Shown piece after piece: positions 48,190-62,438 of a DNA stretch of 64,000 nt (position 1 is the stretch's first letter; each line of letters opens with the position of its first letter). The position numbers and the translations under genes are program-made. The notes below the pieces were generated by a model. That model was not told the DNA's origin. It did no database searches and saw nothing but the letters and a program-made list of their open reading frames with translations. This DNA is from Petrolisthes cinctipes (Eukaryota > Arthropoda > Malacostraca > Decapoda > Porcellanidae), in contig JAWQEG010000286.1 in the NCBI GenBank assembly GCA_033782935.1, positions 2,121,501 to 2,185,500 of the forward strand, in the 5' to 3' direction.

Positions 48190-48400
48190 AATGGGGCATT
48201 TGATAAATATCAAATGGGGCATTTTGAAATTAGTCTGACCTTACCTAACCTAACCTAGACCGCATCAAACTACCGGGACCTAACCTGGGCAGACTACTGG
48301 TACCTAACCTGAGCAGACTACTGGGAAATAACCGTGGTAAAGTACAGGAAATGACTGGGGCAAAATACTGAGACCTAGCCGGATCTAGCAACACTGCTAC
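48190..48400 (-). repeat. Second copy of the CCCAGGTTAGGT-type dispersed repeat
   Basis: Reverse-orientation relative of 3180-3420: ATGGGGCATTTGATAAAT, then TTAGTCTGACCTTACC, then 4-6 drifted units of the type CTACTGGGACCTAACCTGG. It lies inside the right third of the P-like element. Confidence 0.55.
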
Positions 48401-49450
48401 AAAGCGGTAATTCTTTTAATAAATTCCGGGCATTTTTCTGACCTAACTGATGCATTTTTCTAACTTAATCAGGGAATTTTCAGACCTAATTGGGGCATTC
48501 TTCGGATCTATTCAGGGCATTTTTCAGATCTGTTTGAGGGGTTGAAAGTGACATATTTTAGAAATGGGGCAGTTGGAAATACTAAATAGGTATGGAAATC
48601 CTTTTTATAACATTGACAAAATCCAGAATTATCAATATAAATTACCTTTACATCCAGGTAATAGGTTATTATATAATCTTTCGAGTAATAGATATATGAA
48701 TATAACCTAGCACTAGTCAATATAAATACTTCGTAACCAAGGTTAAAAAACTGTAGGCTACTACCAAGGATGATTGACTAATGATCTCATTAGGTCATGA
48801 TTTATAAAAATGCTGCTTTATATCCATATGATTAGTAGGCTAGTTAATCATCCATCAAGAATTAAACACGTAAAACCTATTATCAGTCTAAATCATGACC
48901 TTATTATCAATGCCAAGTAGTACTGTAGGGCTGGGCCTACTTCTGGTGAGTATACGACGCACCAGTGGGCAGTGGTAGAGATCTGTCCAGGCTTTTCTGG
49001 ATATCTATTGATGACAACACACTACAAACACATTTACTTCAAATTATAATGATCAATTTAAACTGTGTGGAATATAAAGACACCAAAGATTAGTCATTAT
49101 TGTACAAATATGGGCTTAGAGATGCGAACGCGACTCGATATCAATCTTGGTCGTGGAAGGCTTCCAGTTTTATAGTCCATTATTCTATTTCAACAACTGA
49201 TGTCGAGTTGTACAATTGCCGTTATATCAGTATGCTTCTTATCTTTATAACCTACCAAGGTGCAGCTACCGAGAAACTCATTATTTCGATTAACATCAGC
49301 TGATATAATCTTTATGCCTCATATTTTACCTAGTGAGCAGGCAAGGTTTGCCCACCAGCTAGCAACAGAGCCTCCCGTGACGTCACGGATATTTACGACG
49401 TCATCACTATGACGTTTCAGTGGACTATCCTTTATAGTCTATTATCCTTG

Positions 49451-51504
49451 CTACTACGTGTTAAAGTATTTTTAAAATACAGGCCCAAAACATGCTGAAA
49501 ATCGATATTTTAGGTGCCCAAAGTCAATAACTGTATGCATCTTCTTTACCCGTTTATATCCCAAATTCAGACTCAAAACACCCGAAAATTCGATATTTTA
49601 GGGTCCCAGAAGCGATCTGTATATGCCTACTCAGTGCCAGAATATTTTCAAAATATAGGCCCAAAACATGCTAAAAATCGATATTTTGGGTGCCCAAAGT
49701 CGATATATGCATGCATCTTCTGTAGCCGTTTATATCTCAAATTCAAGCTCAAAACACCCGAAAATTCGATATTTTTGGGTCCCATAAGCGATCTGTACAT
49801 GCCTACTTAGTGCTAGAATGTTTTCAAAATATAGGCTCAAAACATGCTAAAAATCGATATTTTAGGTGCCCACAGTCGATATGTGCATGCATCTTCTTTC
49901 CCGTTTATATCTCAAATTCAGGCTCAAAACACCCGAAAATTCGATATTTTTGGGTCCCAAAAGCGATCTGTACATGCCGACTCAGTGCTAGAATATTTAA
50001 AAAAAAATAGGCCCAAAACATGTAAAAATCGATATTTTAGGTGCCCAAAGTCGATATGTGCCCGTTTATATCTCAAATTCAGGCTCAAAACACCCGAAAA
50101 TTCGATATTTTTGGGTCACAGGAGCGATCTGTACATGCCTACTGCGTGTTAGAGTATATTCAAAATACAGGCCCAAAACATGCTGAAAATCGATATTTTA
50201 GGTGCCCAAAGTCAATATGTGTATGCATCTTCTGTACCCGTTTATATCCCAAATTCATGCTCAAAACACCCGAAAATTCGATATTTTTGGGTCCCAAAAG
50301 CGATCTGTACATGCCGACTCAGTGCTAGAATATTAAAAAAAAAATAGACCCAAAACATGTAAAAATCGATATTTTAGGTGCCCAAAGTCGATATGTGCAT
50401 GCATTTTTTGTACCCGTTTATATCTCAAATTCAGGCTCAAAACACCCGAAAATTCGATATTTTTGCGTCCCAGAAGCGATCGGTACATGCCTACTGCGTG
50501 TTAGAGTATTTTCAAAATACAGACCCAAAACATGCTAAAAATCGATATTTTAGGTGCCCACAGTCAGTGTGTGCATGCATCTTCTTTACCCGTTTATATC
50601 TCAAATTCAGGCTCAAAACACCCGAAAACTCGATATTTTTGGGTCCCAAAAGCGATCTGTACATGCCGACTCAGTGCTAGAATATTAAAAAAAAAATAGG
50701 CCCAAAACATGTAAAAATCGATATTTTAGGTGCCCAAAGTCGATATGTGCATGCATCTTCTTTACCCGTTTATATCTCAAATTCAGGCTCAAAACACCTG
50801 AAAATTCGATATTTTTGGGTCCCAGAAGCGATCTGTACATGCCTACTGCGTGTTAGATTATTTTCAAAATACAGGCTCAAAACATGCTGAAAATCGATAT
50901 TTTAGGTGCCCAAAGTCAATATGTGTATGCATCTTCCGTACCTGTTTGTATCCCAAATTCATGCTGAAAACACCCGAAAATTCGTTATTTTTGGGTCCCA
51001 GAAGCGATCTGTACATGCCGAATCAGTGCTAGAATATTAAAAAAAAAATAGGCCCAAAACATGTAAAAATCGATATTTTAGGTGCCCAAAGTCGATATGT
51101 GCATGCATCTTTTGTACCCGTTTATATCTCAAATTCAGGCTCAAAACACCCGAAAATTCAATATTTTTGGGTCCCATAAGCGATCTGTACATGCCTACTC
51201 AGTGCTAGAATGTTTTCAGAATATAGGCTCAAAACATGCTAAAAATCGATATTTTAGTTGTCCAAATACAATATGCGCATGCACATTCTGTACCCATTTA
51301 TATCTCAAATTCAGTCTCAAAACACCCGAAAATTTTATATTTTTGGGTCCCAGAAGCGATCTATAAATGCCTATTCCGTGTTAGAGTATTTTCAAAATAC
51401 AGGCCCAAAACATGCTGAAAATCGATATTTTAGGTGCCCAAAGTCAATATGTGTATGCATCTTCTGTACCCGTTTATATCACAAATTCAAGTTCAAAACA
51501 CCCG
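49451..51504 (+). repeat. Satellite array, part 3
   Basis: About 11-12 monomers of the 176-bp satellite, resuming with the 8-bp duplication CTACTACG in the same register in which part 2 stopped (TGCCTACTACG then TGTTA). Includes shortened monomers (near 50055). The array ends in mid-monomer at CAAAACACCCG. Confidence 0.95.
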
Positions 51505-51835
51505 TCCAATAAAAGTTTTGAAGTTTGGACGTAAATGAATTATTTTACCCGAATTTATTATTGTATAGAGAGAGTTTCCTACTGTATTGTTGTTACTAAT
51601 GTCGTGTTTTTGTTGTTGAATCTATCAGAAAAAGGGATTGATAAACTACTAAACATATTTTATGCGTCATTATCAGCAGGATACTTTCCTGATGAACTAA
51701 AAAAGACAAAAATGATTTTCATCCCTAAGGAAGCAATCATTAACTACAGACAAATATCTATATTAGAAGAAACCGGAAAACTATTTGGAAAAATCATAAA
51801 CAATAAAAAACATTTCACAAAAACTGAATTTTTTT
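51505..51835 (+). mobile_element. LINE fragments between satellite and histone unit B
   Basis: 51517-51606 is nearly identical to 57545-57619, where it belongs to a minus-strand LINE endonuclease region. 51610-51800 is a plus-strand reverse transcriptase N-terminus (SLSAGYFPDELKKTKMIFIP, NYRQISILEETGKL), related to the minus-strand text at 56911-56465. The two pieces therefore lie in opposite orientation, a small rearrangement. Confidence 0.7.
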
Positions 51836-52395
<560 letters not shown>

Positions 52396-52448
52396 GGTTG
52401 CTCTGTCCCCAGAAGCCTCCTTTCCTCCTCTTTCCAACTTATAGATCC

Positions 52449-52465
52449 GGCTCCTTAATGGAGCC
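52449..52465 (+). terminator. Histone 3' stem-loop (H2A, unit B)
   Basis: GGCTCC-TTAAT-GGAGCC, 17 bases, 54 bp after the stop. Confidence 0.87.
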
Positions 52466-53805
52466 ACACTTGCCTTCACAAAGAGTTTGATAATAGACAA
52501 GCTATTTATAGGGATTACATTTCCTTTTATTGACTTAGGCTTTCATGTAAGGTCGGCGACAATAGTCGTCTTCTCACTCAGCTCTTCTTGTACGAGTCTG
52601 GTTAATTAAGGCTTATATTACCATGGCTTAGCAGCCGACTCTACAGATCTGTAGTAAGAACATTACAGATTAACTGAAAGAGAAGGGTCGGTGTTAATAT
52701 TTGCCACGATTGAAATTATGGGTACAAAGATAAAGGTTTTATTTACCATTCTGCGCCCAAATGTGTGTCTTGCAAAATTCCTGTAGATGCGAGTGGGAGT
52801 GATTTGCGTCGAAATAATATGCACGATATTACATAAGTAGTGCATATGATAGGTGAAGGTTTTTGTGTATGTAATGAATTAGGTTGAAATAAAGATTATG
52901 CACTACAATAAAGAAATATAGCGCTAGTGTGTATGAAATATGAAGGTGTTGTGTATATTAGTAGGTAATAGGTATATAGACGTGCATGTCTACATTCTAT
53001 TCCTGAGCGAAGGTAATGATGAATATGTGCTTATTCATTCGAGGGAATTAAGCCATATAAAATCTGTAGCAAGTGTGGTTACGAAGGCCCAACTTACTAA
53101 TACCTACACACAAACACTCTTAAGCACAAATCAATTTATACATACACACAAAACCTCTCTTAAATACAAGCACATTAATACTTACACAAATAAACCATCT
53201 TAATAACACAAACTAACGCTTGTATACACGCCAAACCCCACTCTTACGATTATCCTTACACACTCATATTCCTACAAGCGCACACACCGTCTCTGTTCAT
53301 TTATTTATCCAGTGCGGCCCACCCCTCCTCTACTGTCACTAACCTAGGAAAAATAAAAAGAGGAACTACAAATTCATCATTGAGGATAGTCAGTCTCTCC
53401 TATAAAGAGTCCGATCCGATGGCAAAAAAAAAAAAAATCGTACGAACAGACTGTATAACTGAGTGACTACCAGAAAAAATAACTGTTTAACGAATATGAA
53501 TACCTACAGCACCCTGGTTGAGCCCGGGAATTGTTATCTACTTCTGTATATCCTATTTCGTACCTATCTTCAAAGTATTACCTAATACAACACTTTTTTC
53601 AAATCTTTACTCCAAACATCATTGTCATTGATGGCAATGAGGTACCTTCCATGCTTTGTTTCTACTTCGTCTACCGCACGCCCCTTATTGCACCTAGACA
53701 CCTACAAAGCTCGTCCGACATAACACCACAAAAAAGATAACCAGCATTAATGCATGGCCACACTCAATTTTGTCCATAACAGTTCCCTTAAGTCTAAAAT
53801 GTTGT
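52466..53805. other. H2A-H2B convergent spacer, unit B
   Basis: Inverted copy of the unit A and C spacers, slightly longer. Contains the 87-codon frame at 52940-53203 (plus strand) and an A13 run near 53424, where about 60 bp (53430-53530) differ from the other copies. AATAAA signals near 52889 and 52909 could serve readthrough transcripts. Confidence 0.55.
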
Positions 53806-53822
53806 GGCTCCTAATAGGAGCC
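53806..53822 (-). terminator. Histone 3' stem-loop (H2B, unit B)
   Basis: Minus strand GGCTCC-TATTA-GGAGCC, 37 bp after the H2B stop. The loop differs by one base from units A and C while the stem is unchanged. Confidence 0.87.
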
Positions 53823-53858
53823 GATTGTTGACGAAATGATTCTGGAGAGTGCACCACT

Positions 53859-54230
53859 TTATTTGGAGGAGGTGTACTTGGTGACAGCCTTGGTGCCCTC
53901 AGACACGGCGTGCTTGGCAAGCTCACCGGGGAGCAGGAGCCTGACGGCGGTCTGAATCTCCCGACTGGTGATGGTGGACCGCTTGTTGTAGTGTGCCAGG
54001 CGAGAGGCCTCGGCGGCGATTCTCTCAAAGATGTCGTTCACGAAAGAGTTCATGATCGACATTGCCTTAGAGGAAACACCAGTGTCAGGGTGGACCTGCT
54101 TCAGTACCTTGTAAATGTAGATGCTGTAACTTTCCTTCCTCTTGCGCTTCTTTTTCTTGCCTCCTTTAGCAATGGCCTTCTGGGCCTTGCCAGCCTTCTT
54201 GGCAGCCTTTCCAGAAGTCTTAGGTGGCAT
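53859..54230 (-). CDS. Histone H2B, unit B (123 residues)
   Basis: Core histone H2B. Lys-rich tail [20 protein letters not shown] and the basic patch [13 protein letters not shown], then the histone fold ([51 protein letters not shown]) and C-terminal helix ending AVTKYTSSK, including the Lys normally ubiquitinated. Full length, no intron. Protein identical to the unit C copy. Promoter with TATA at 54281-54292 and CCAAT at 54339-54343. Confidence 0.97.
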   Translation of the reverse strand: MPPKTSGKAAKKAGKAQKAIAKGGKKKKRKRKESYSIYIYKVLKQVHPDTGVSSKAMSIMNSFVNDIFERIAAEASRLAHYNKRSTITSREIQTAVRLLLPGELAKHAVSEGTKAVTKYTSSK

Positions 54231-54420
54231 GTCTATCTAGTTTAATGGGTAGTTGGTAGTCGAACCGAGACTACATTTTCTTATTTATATTGAACGTGAA
54301 GATCACGGGCGACCACTAGCCCAGCTCGCTCCTCGTGGATTGGTCAAAATTAGGTGCCTCTGATAGTCATCTCCTAACAAAGAACAACCTACCAAAAATA
54401 GCAGTAGATCTAATTGCAAA
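54231..54420 (-). promoter_or_regulatory. H2B promoter, unit B
   Basis: On the minus strand: CAGAGGCACC box, CCAAT (54339-54343), GC-rich stretch, GTGATCTTCACG, TATA box (54281-54292), then about 50 bp to the start codon. Confidence 0.75.
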
Positions 54421-54840
54421 ACACAATTCTGGGTGATACGAATTTTATTACAAAACAATAATGATGTCGGCAAAGGTTTGTATAGATTTTACGAAAATGA
54501 TATATTCGTCCAAATTTCCCGACATATTTTACTCAACATACAAAAATGACTGCAGACAAAATCATTAGAAAATAACATGTAATCTATATACTGTATAGTA
54601 GATAATTACTGGAACTCCCATGACTTCTGGGATCCGATAAAGAGAATGAGAGGTACTGCAAACATTTCTTCTCCATATATAACAGATGGAAGCAATAAAA
54701 ACATAAATGAAATATACTGTATGATGGTAAAGAAAATCAACAAAGATTTACAGCTATATGGGAAAGCATTTTTAGAATCTCAGAGGAGGAAAATGAGTAC
54801 TTTGACCACGAAAATGTTAAAAGGTCCTTGATTTTTTACG
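54421..54840 (+). mobile_element. LINE fragment fused to the histone unit (copy B)
   Basis: Inverted homologue of 4081-4700. Plus-strand text MRGTANISSPYITDGSNKNI at 54646 onward. It breaks off at about 54830, earlier than in units A and C. Confidence 0.6.
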
Positions 54841-55180
54841 GGAAGAATCTCCATAAAACCCACTGAGCTCTATACGGAACTGGAAAGGAAAGGTATATAT
54901 ATTTTTAGTAAATTATTGAATGAAGTTGGTTGATGGTCTACCAGGGCGGCCTGGAAGATTATTGGAATTCTGGAATATCCTGTATTATACTCAGTAATTA
55001 GAGGCGGGAAAGTAATGTTTCCAAGGTTTTTTATAAATCTGGCATGCAGGCCTGAAATGCATATTATTACAACTGAGGTTGTTACCTGAGCATATTGAAA
55101 AAATATCATGTGATTATTAAGACGACCGAAGGGTAAAATATAAAGATAAAAATAAAACTAATAATCTAGACATATATTTC
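54841..55180. other. Non-coding, unassigned
   Basis: About 340 bp of AT-rich DNA between LINE pieces. No domain or repeat that I can name. Confidence 0.3.
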
Positions 55181-56290
55181 TATAGTTTAGTGCCTCATGG
55201 TGGTATAGTTTCACCAACCCTCTACTCAATTTACACAAGAGATATTGTACAGCATGCAGTTGACTGTGAAATTTCATGTATTACACAAATCATATTAGAC
55301 TTTGCCAAAGCCTTCGACAAAGTCCCTCACAAAAGACTACTACACAAGTTAGAATTATATGGCAAACAGGGACAACTTCTTCACTGGATTAGAACGTTCT
55401 TGACTACCAGAAAGCAACGAGTAGCTCTTGACGGTAGTCAGTCTCCATCTGTTCCTGTGACCTCTGGGGTACCCCAGGACACTGTCCTGGGCCCCCTTCT
55501 CTTCCTTTCATACATTAATGACCTTCCACTCTCACTTTCCTCTACCACTAGACTTTTTGCAGACGATAGCTTATTCTACAGACCAATTAAAGATAGGAAT
55601 GACTGCCTTCGACTACAGGAAGACTGTGAAAACCAGACATCTGTTTTACCCGAGCCCATAATCCCATTCCAAATACATACCAGCTACACAACACCAACCT
55701 CAACACAGTCACTTCCCACAAATACTTAGGCGTCCACATTTCAGCGGACATGAGGTGAAACACACACATAGATAGCATCATGGCCAAAGCTAGTAGGGTC
55801 CTGGGGTTCTTGCGCAGGAACCTCAGCAGGTGTAACACATACATCAAAATTATTGCTTATAACACATTCGTTCGACCACACTTAGAGTACTGCGACACCG
55901 TCTGGGACCCACACACTTACAATAATATCAATAAATTATAACCCATACAAAACAAAGCTGCAAGATGAGCCAGACGTGATTACAGACACGCTACATCAGT
56001 CACTTTGCTTAAACAAGACACAAAACTAGACCCATTGGCAACACGAAGACAACAGATGATATACAAAATCACAAACAAGTTAGTTGACATAGACCAAGAC
56101 ACATATCTACGCCCTACAAGTATACGATCCACTAGAGGCAGCCACAACTTAAAATACCATACATACCTGACAGGCACTGATATATTTAGGCACTCATTCT
56201 TTCCCCGCAGCATCCAAGAGTGGAATCATCTCTCATCTCACGTAGTTAATAGACCTAAGTACTGTCCTATTTGGATGTATATTTGTCTGT
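55181..56290 (+). pseudogene. LINE reverse transcriptase remnants (two families joined)
   Basis: 55187-55300 reads [18 protein letters not shown]...ITQII, a fragment around the reverse transcriptase motif from one LINE. From 55300 the text changes to [20 protein letters not shown], then [20 protein letters not shown] and FADDSLFY (catalytic Asp pair), which belongs to a CR1/Jockey-like element. Beyond a frame break at 55729 come ASRVLGFLRRNL, FVRPHLEYCDTVWDPH and LDPLATRRQQMIYKITNKLV, the usual C-terminal part, with several stops. It is a dead copy. Confidence 0.8.
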
Positions 56291-57640
56291 CAGTTAAGTA
56301 ATCACATAGTATTTGTTTCATGTATGGTGGTAATGTTGTCCTTAATATCTTATATTTTAATCCTATATGCCAGACCTTATCGAATGCTTTTTTAATGTCT
56401 CTTAGTATTAGGTTCACTTGGCCATTATTTGATTTTGCTCTTACTACAGTGTCTGTTACAATTGCTAAAACTGTGTGTGTTCCTCTGTTTTTTTTCTGAA
56501 CCCATGCTGTCTGTTGTTAAGTATGTTATTATTTTCTAAATATGTAAGTAATCTACTGTTGATAATTTTCTCAAGTAATTTTTCAGTCACTTCCACTAAG
56601 AATATCGGTCTATAATTCATTATTTCTTTGCTATCTTTTCCTGCTTTAGGGCTGAAAATCATTTTGGTCTTTTTTAGATCGTCTGGAAAATATCCAGCTG
56701 ATAATGAAGCATTATTTATTGTTAATAATGTATCAATTCCTTGTTGTGGTAGATTCATTAGTAAATTTTTATTGGTCTTTGTTAGCCCTGGTGTTTTTCT
56801 TTGAATTTTCTCAAGTTGTGTAGTAGTTCTCTCAGTAATTTTATCTTCATTTGGTATTCTGTCTAAGTTAATTAATTCTGTTGGAGTTATATCATTAATT
56901 TTGTCTTGCATCCATTCATTAATAGTATTTTCATGTTCTTCGTCAAAATTTTCATTATTTCAGTGATTTTCAATACCAAATATTTCTGAATGCTTTTTCC
57001 ATTTTTTCATCTTCGTAAATCTTGTTTCCATTTGTATCTTTTACATAAGGAGTTATGTTTTTTTTCTTTCCCTTCTAATTGGTTTATTTGTTTCTAGAAG
57101 GTTTTAGAATCCTCAGCTTCATTTATGTTCTCTATCATTCTGTTCCATTCCTCAGTTCTAATGAAGTTAATTAATAAACTGTGTTTAAATATACTGTATC
57201 TGATTTCTTCATTAATAGGTGGGTGGGGTAAAGTTTTGTATTTTGTCATAGGTATGTTGTTTTTCATTGTTTTTATTATTTCCTCGTGAAAATATTCGAG
57301 TTCCTTGTCTATTTCCTCTATATTTTTGTTATTTAAGTTAATAGGTATTAATTATTCTAGATCTGCGTTGTATCCTGTCCAATTAGCATTTGTCATCTTA
57401 TATCTTTCTTGTATTGGGGCTGGTAGACAATCTCATTATAATGGGAACATGGTCACTTGGTGTCAATGGTCCTTGCTGCAGATTTAAGAAAGACTTTTTA
57501 TTGCAAAACACTCTGTCTGGAATTTTTAAGCTTTTGTGTCCAATAAAATGAATTATTTTACCCGAATTTATTATTGTATAGAGAGAGTTTCCTACTGTAT
57601 TGTTGTTACTAATGTCGTGTCCAAGCGACACGAAGCTTGC
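56291..57640 (-). pseudogene. LINE remnant: endonuclease end, linker, reverse transcriptase start
   Basis: From right to left: 57640-57400 carries the end of an apurinic-type endonuclease (IPDRVFCNKKSF, GPLTPSDHVPIIMRLS, with the SDH motif). 57400-56912 is a decayed linker. 56911-56465 is the fingers region of reverse transcriptase (AGYFPDDLKKTKMIF, MNYRPIFLVEVTEKLLEKII, NNRQHGFRKK), and up to about 56300 comes LRDIKKAFDKVW, then it is cut by the plus-strand LINE. Multiple frame changes. Confidence 0.75.
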
Positions 57641-58363
57641 CCTATGCTGTTTTTTGTCGGTCAAATGGATACGAAGCCGTGCAGACTTGGTAGTCAGCTG
57701 ACAACAACAATATGGCCGACAGATAACTGAAATTGGCTTAATTAGTGCATGTATCTTGTAATCAGCGCTAGATAAACAAAAATAATGATGCAATAAGATG
57801 TTGTAGTATTATTTTAGGAGGTATAGGGTGCTTGGATAGTTTTTGTACATATCATTAATGAAGACAAAAGGGATTATATATAAGTAATCAAACTTGCAAT
57901 TTTTTACCTGTGCTTAAACTGCTGCGGAGGCCTTAATCTAAATAATATTTGATTAAGTGCAAATTACAAAATATAGCATCCATTCCACAATATCAACGAC
58001 AGAAACCTATTTGCTAAAGCATCCAAACTGTAAAGTATCCATGCATAACAACTAAAATGAGTAATTACAACCTATTTTTGATAATCACAATATGGTTACT
58101 CAATACTATTCTGATGTATAAATGAAGAAAAGCACAGCCATACAGATTTTACAGAGCATACTGCGTGCCACATGGAAAGAAAACCCATTAACAAGAGAAA
58201 ACGAGTTAACTCAACGCCAACTATTTCATCTAGAACGCATATTGTAAATAACATCGACTACCGTGACACTACCTAACTACTAGAAAAATACAGATATAAT
58301 TTGGTATTGTCCACAACCAGACATTACTGTCTACAATACATCTCTTTATGAAGGTAAAGTTTG
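57641..58363. other. Non-coding DNA downstream of H3
   Basis: AT-rich, with no recognisable gene or repeat. The part next to H3 holds the purine-rich AAAGAGATG histone downstream element at about 58340-58349 (minus strand). Confidence 0.4.
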
Positions 58364-58379
58364 GGCCCTGAAGAGGGCC
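58364..58379 (-). terminator. Histone 3' stem-loop (H3)
   Basis: Minus strand GGCCCT-CTTC-AGGGCC: the canonical 16-base histone hairpin, 29 bp after the H3 stop, followed by a purine-rich downstream element. Confidence 0.92.
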
Positions 58380-58408
58380 GAAATGGTACTGATGCACTGT
58401 AGGTTGGT

Positions 58409-59217
<809 letters not shown>

Positions 59218-59225
59218 ATGACAGG

Positions 59226-60634
<1,409 letters not shown>

Positions 60635-60698
60635 GTGCCCCAATCGTGTGCATCTCTGACAACAACCATCCACCACTGCTGGTCACACTCAGAACAAC

Positions 60699-60715
60699 GG
60701 ACCCCCCTGGGGTCC
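60699..60715 (+). terminator. Histone 3' stem-loop (H4)
   Basis: GGACCC-CCCTG-GGGTCC, 64 bp after the H4 stop. It has 17 bases and a stem sequence unlike the other three genes. Confidence 0.8.
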
Positions 60716-61239
60716 ACAAATTATTCTTTTAGGAGAGACTACATAGACTACCTATCCTCAATATTAAATTATTTGGTTCTTTATTTTACTCTGGGTTCCT
60801 TACCTAATTGGTGATTAGCTCACTTACATAAGCTGGTTATTTTTTTTTTACTTACAGTTTGTGCAGTTCTGAATATTTGCACGTGACTGTATAATGGAGG
60901 TGTAGGGGTTGTTACTGTTTCTGTGTATTAATTACCCTGCATGATCGATGATGCTTATACAAGCTGGTCCGATAGACATATGGCATTAATTAGTAACATT
61001 GTTACTAGTACCCATTGTGTTATTGTTACAGATGGTCTCACCTTTCAAGTCTAAATCCATTGTTATTTTTATGAATTTAGACTATACAGTATTGTGAGTA
61101 TTGGCATTACTAGAATGATTCGGGTTGTTTCACTCGTGTCAGGTTGTTTCATTCGTGTCGGTTCTTCTGCACTTTTTCGTGTAGGGATATTTTTCGTTAT
61201 GGGTCCATCTTGGTGGTTTGTTTGGTGTGCGTTGTATTT
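60716..61239. other. Spacer between H4 and the H2B unit
   Basis: AT-rich. A short duplication GGTTGTTTCACTCGTGTCA / GGTTGTTTCATTCGTGTCG occurs at about 61124-61160. No gene seen. Confidence 0.4.
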
Positions 61240-61860
61240 TAAATCACTATTCTTTACTTAGACTTACTGACGTTATTATTGGGTACCCTGGTATTGGAAA
61301 TATTGAATGCATTTACTAAGAGAATTTGGATGATAGTGGTTAGTTCTTGTAGTAGGTAGGTTAGTCGCAGTGGTTGTAAGTTGTGCCATTTTTGTTATAT
61401 TCTATTGGTATGCCTTCCCATATTGCTTCTTTTATAATTTTCGTGGTCAAAGTCCTCATTTTCCTCCTCCGATATTCTAAAAATGCTTTCCCATATAGCT
61501 GTAAATCTTTGTTGATTTTCTTTACCATCATACAGTATATTTCATTTATGTTTTTATTGCTTCCATCTGTTATATATGGAGAAGAAATGTTTGTAGTACC
61601 TCTCATTCTCTTTATCGGATCCCAGAAGTCTTGGGGGTTCCTGCAATTATCTACTATACAGTATATAGATTACATGTTATTTTCTAATGATTTTGTCTGC
61701 AGTCGTTTTTGTATGTTGAGTAAAATATTTCGGGAAATTTGGACAAGTATATAATTTTCGTAAAATCTATACAAACCTTTGCCGACATCATTATTGTTTT
61801 GTAATAAAAATTGTATCGCCTAGAATTATGTTTTGCAATTAGATTTATTACTAGGTTATT
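61240..61860 (-). mobile_element. LINE fragment fused to the histone unit (copy C)
   Basis: Same block as 4081-4700, almost identical and in the same orientation; minus-strand text MRGTTNISSPYITDGSNKNI at 61606 downward. Its left edge, CTATTCTTTACTTAGACTTA, coincides with that of copy A (4084), while the DNA to its left differs, so this edge marks the end of the duplicated unit. Confidence 0.6.
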
Positions 61861-62013
61861 CTTTGTTAGGAGATGACTATCAGAGGCACCTAATTTTGAC
61901 CAATCCACGAGGGGCGAGCGGGGCTAGTGGTCGCCCGTGATCTTCACGTTCAATATAAATATGAAAATGTGGTGAGAAAATATATGTTCGACTACCAACT
62001 AAACTAGGTAGAC
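61861..62013 (+). promoter_or_regulatory. H2B promoter, unit C
   Basis: CAGAGGCACC (61881-61890), CCAAT (61900-61904), GC-rich stretch, GTGATCTTCACG, TATA box AATATAAATA (61952-61961), then the leader. Confidence 0.78.
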
Positions 62014-62385
62014 ATGCCACCTAAGACTTCTGGAAAGGCTGCCAAGAAGGCTGGCAAAGCCCAGAAGGCCATTGCTAAAGGAGGCAAGAAAAAGAAGCGA
62101 AAGAGGAAGGAAAGTTACAGCATCTACATTTACAAGGTACTGAAGCAGGTCCACCCTGACACTGGTGTTTCCTCTAAGGCAATGTCGATCATGAACTCTT
62201 TCGTGAACGACATCTTTGAGAGAATCGCCGCCGAGGCCTCTCGCCTGGCACACTACAACAAGCGGTCCACCATCACCAGTCGGGAGATTCAGACCGCCGT
62301 CAGGCTCCTGCTCCCCGGTGAGCTTGCCAAGCACGCCGTGTCTGAGGGCACCAAGGCTGTCACCAAGTACACCTCCTCCAAATAA
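62014..62385 (+). CDS. Histone H2B, unit C (123 residues)
   Basis: Full-length H2B with the same protein sequence as unit B and an intact promoter. It keeps the AMSIMNSF segment lost in unit A and has no insertion at GELAKHAV, so it shows what unit A looked like before damage. It follows H4 on the same strand 1.4 kb downstream and is convergent with the partial H2A at the window edge. Confidence 0.97.
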   Translation: MPPKTSGKAAKKAGKAQKAIAKGGKKKKRKRKESYSIYIYKVLKQVHPDTGVSSKAMSIMNSFVNDIFERIAAEASRLAHYNKRSTITSREIQTAVRLLLPGELAKHAVSEGTKAVTKYTSSK

Positions 62386-62421
62386 AGTGGTGCACTCTCC
62401 AGAATCATTTGGTCAACAATC

Positions 62422-62438
62422 GGCTCCTGTTAGGAGCC
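62422..62438 (+). terminator. Histone 3' stem-loop (H2B, unit C)
   Basis: GGCTCC-TGTTA-GGAGCC, identical to unit A, 36 bp after the stop. Confidence 0.87.

Larger units (their letters stand above)
41201..49450 (+). mobile_element. P-like DNA transposon with THAP-domain gene, nested in satellite
   Basis: Flanked by an 8-bp target duplication CTACTACG (41193-41200 and 49451-49458). The termini are inverted repeats: the right end read inward begins CAAGGATAATAGACTATAAA and continues GGATAGTCCACT, 32 bp in all. The left end has the same sequence with one mismatch (G for A at position 8), but is split after position 17 by the Harbinger element, resuming at 45546. Without the inner element the transposon is about 3.9 kb. 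An 8-bp target duplication, terminal repeats of 31-32 bp and a THAP DNA-binding domain together point to the P superfamily. No catalytic transposase core is recognisable, so it is non-autonomous or decayed. Confidence 0.8.

Noticed and set aside
48230..48300. CCTAACCTAACCTA resembling the arthropod telomere repeat TTAGG
   Set aside because: Only a few irregular units, inside a dispersed repeat with other words; not a telomere.
10297..51504. CENP-B-box-like AAACGGGTA on the minus strand of each monomer
   Set aside because: Only the CGGG half and the spaced A fit; the TTCG half does not, so the motif is not supported.
10297..51504. CRISPR array, because of regular spacing
   Set aside because: Eukaryotic context; repeats are contiguous 176-bp monomers without unique spacers.
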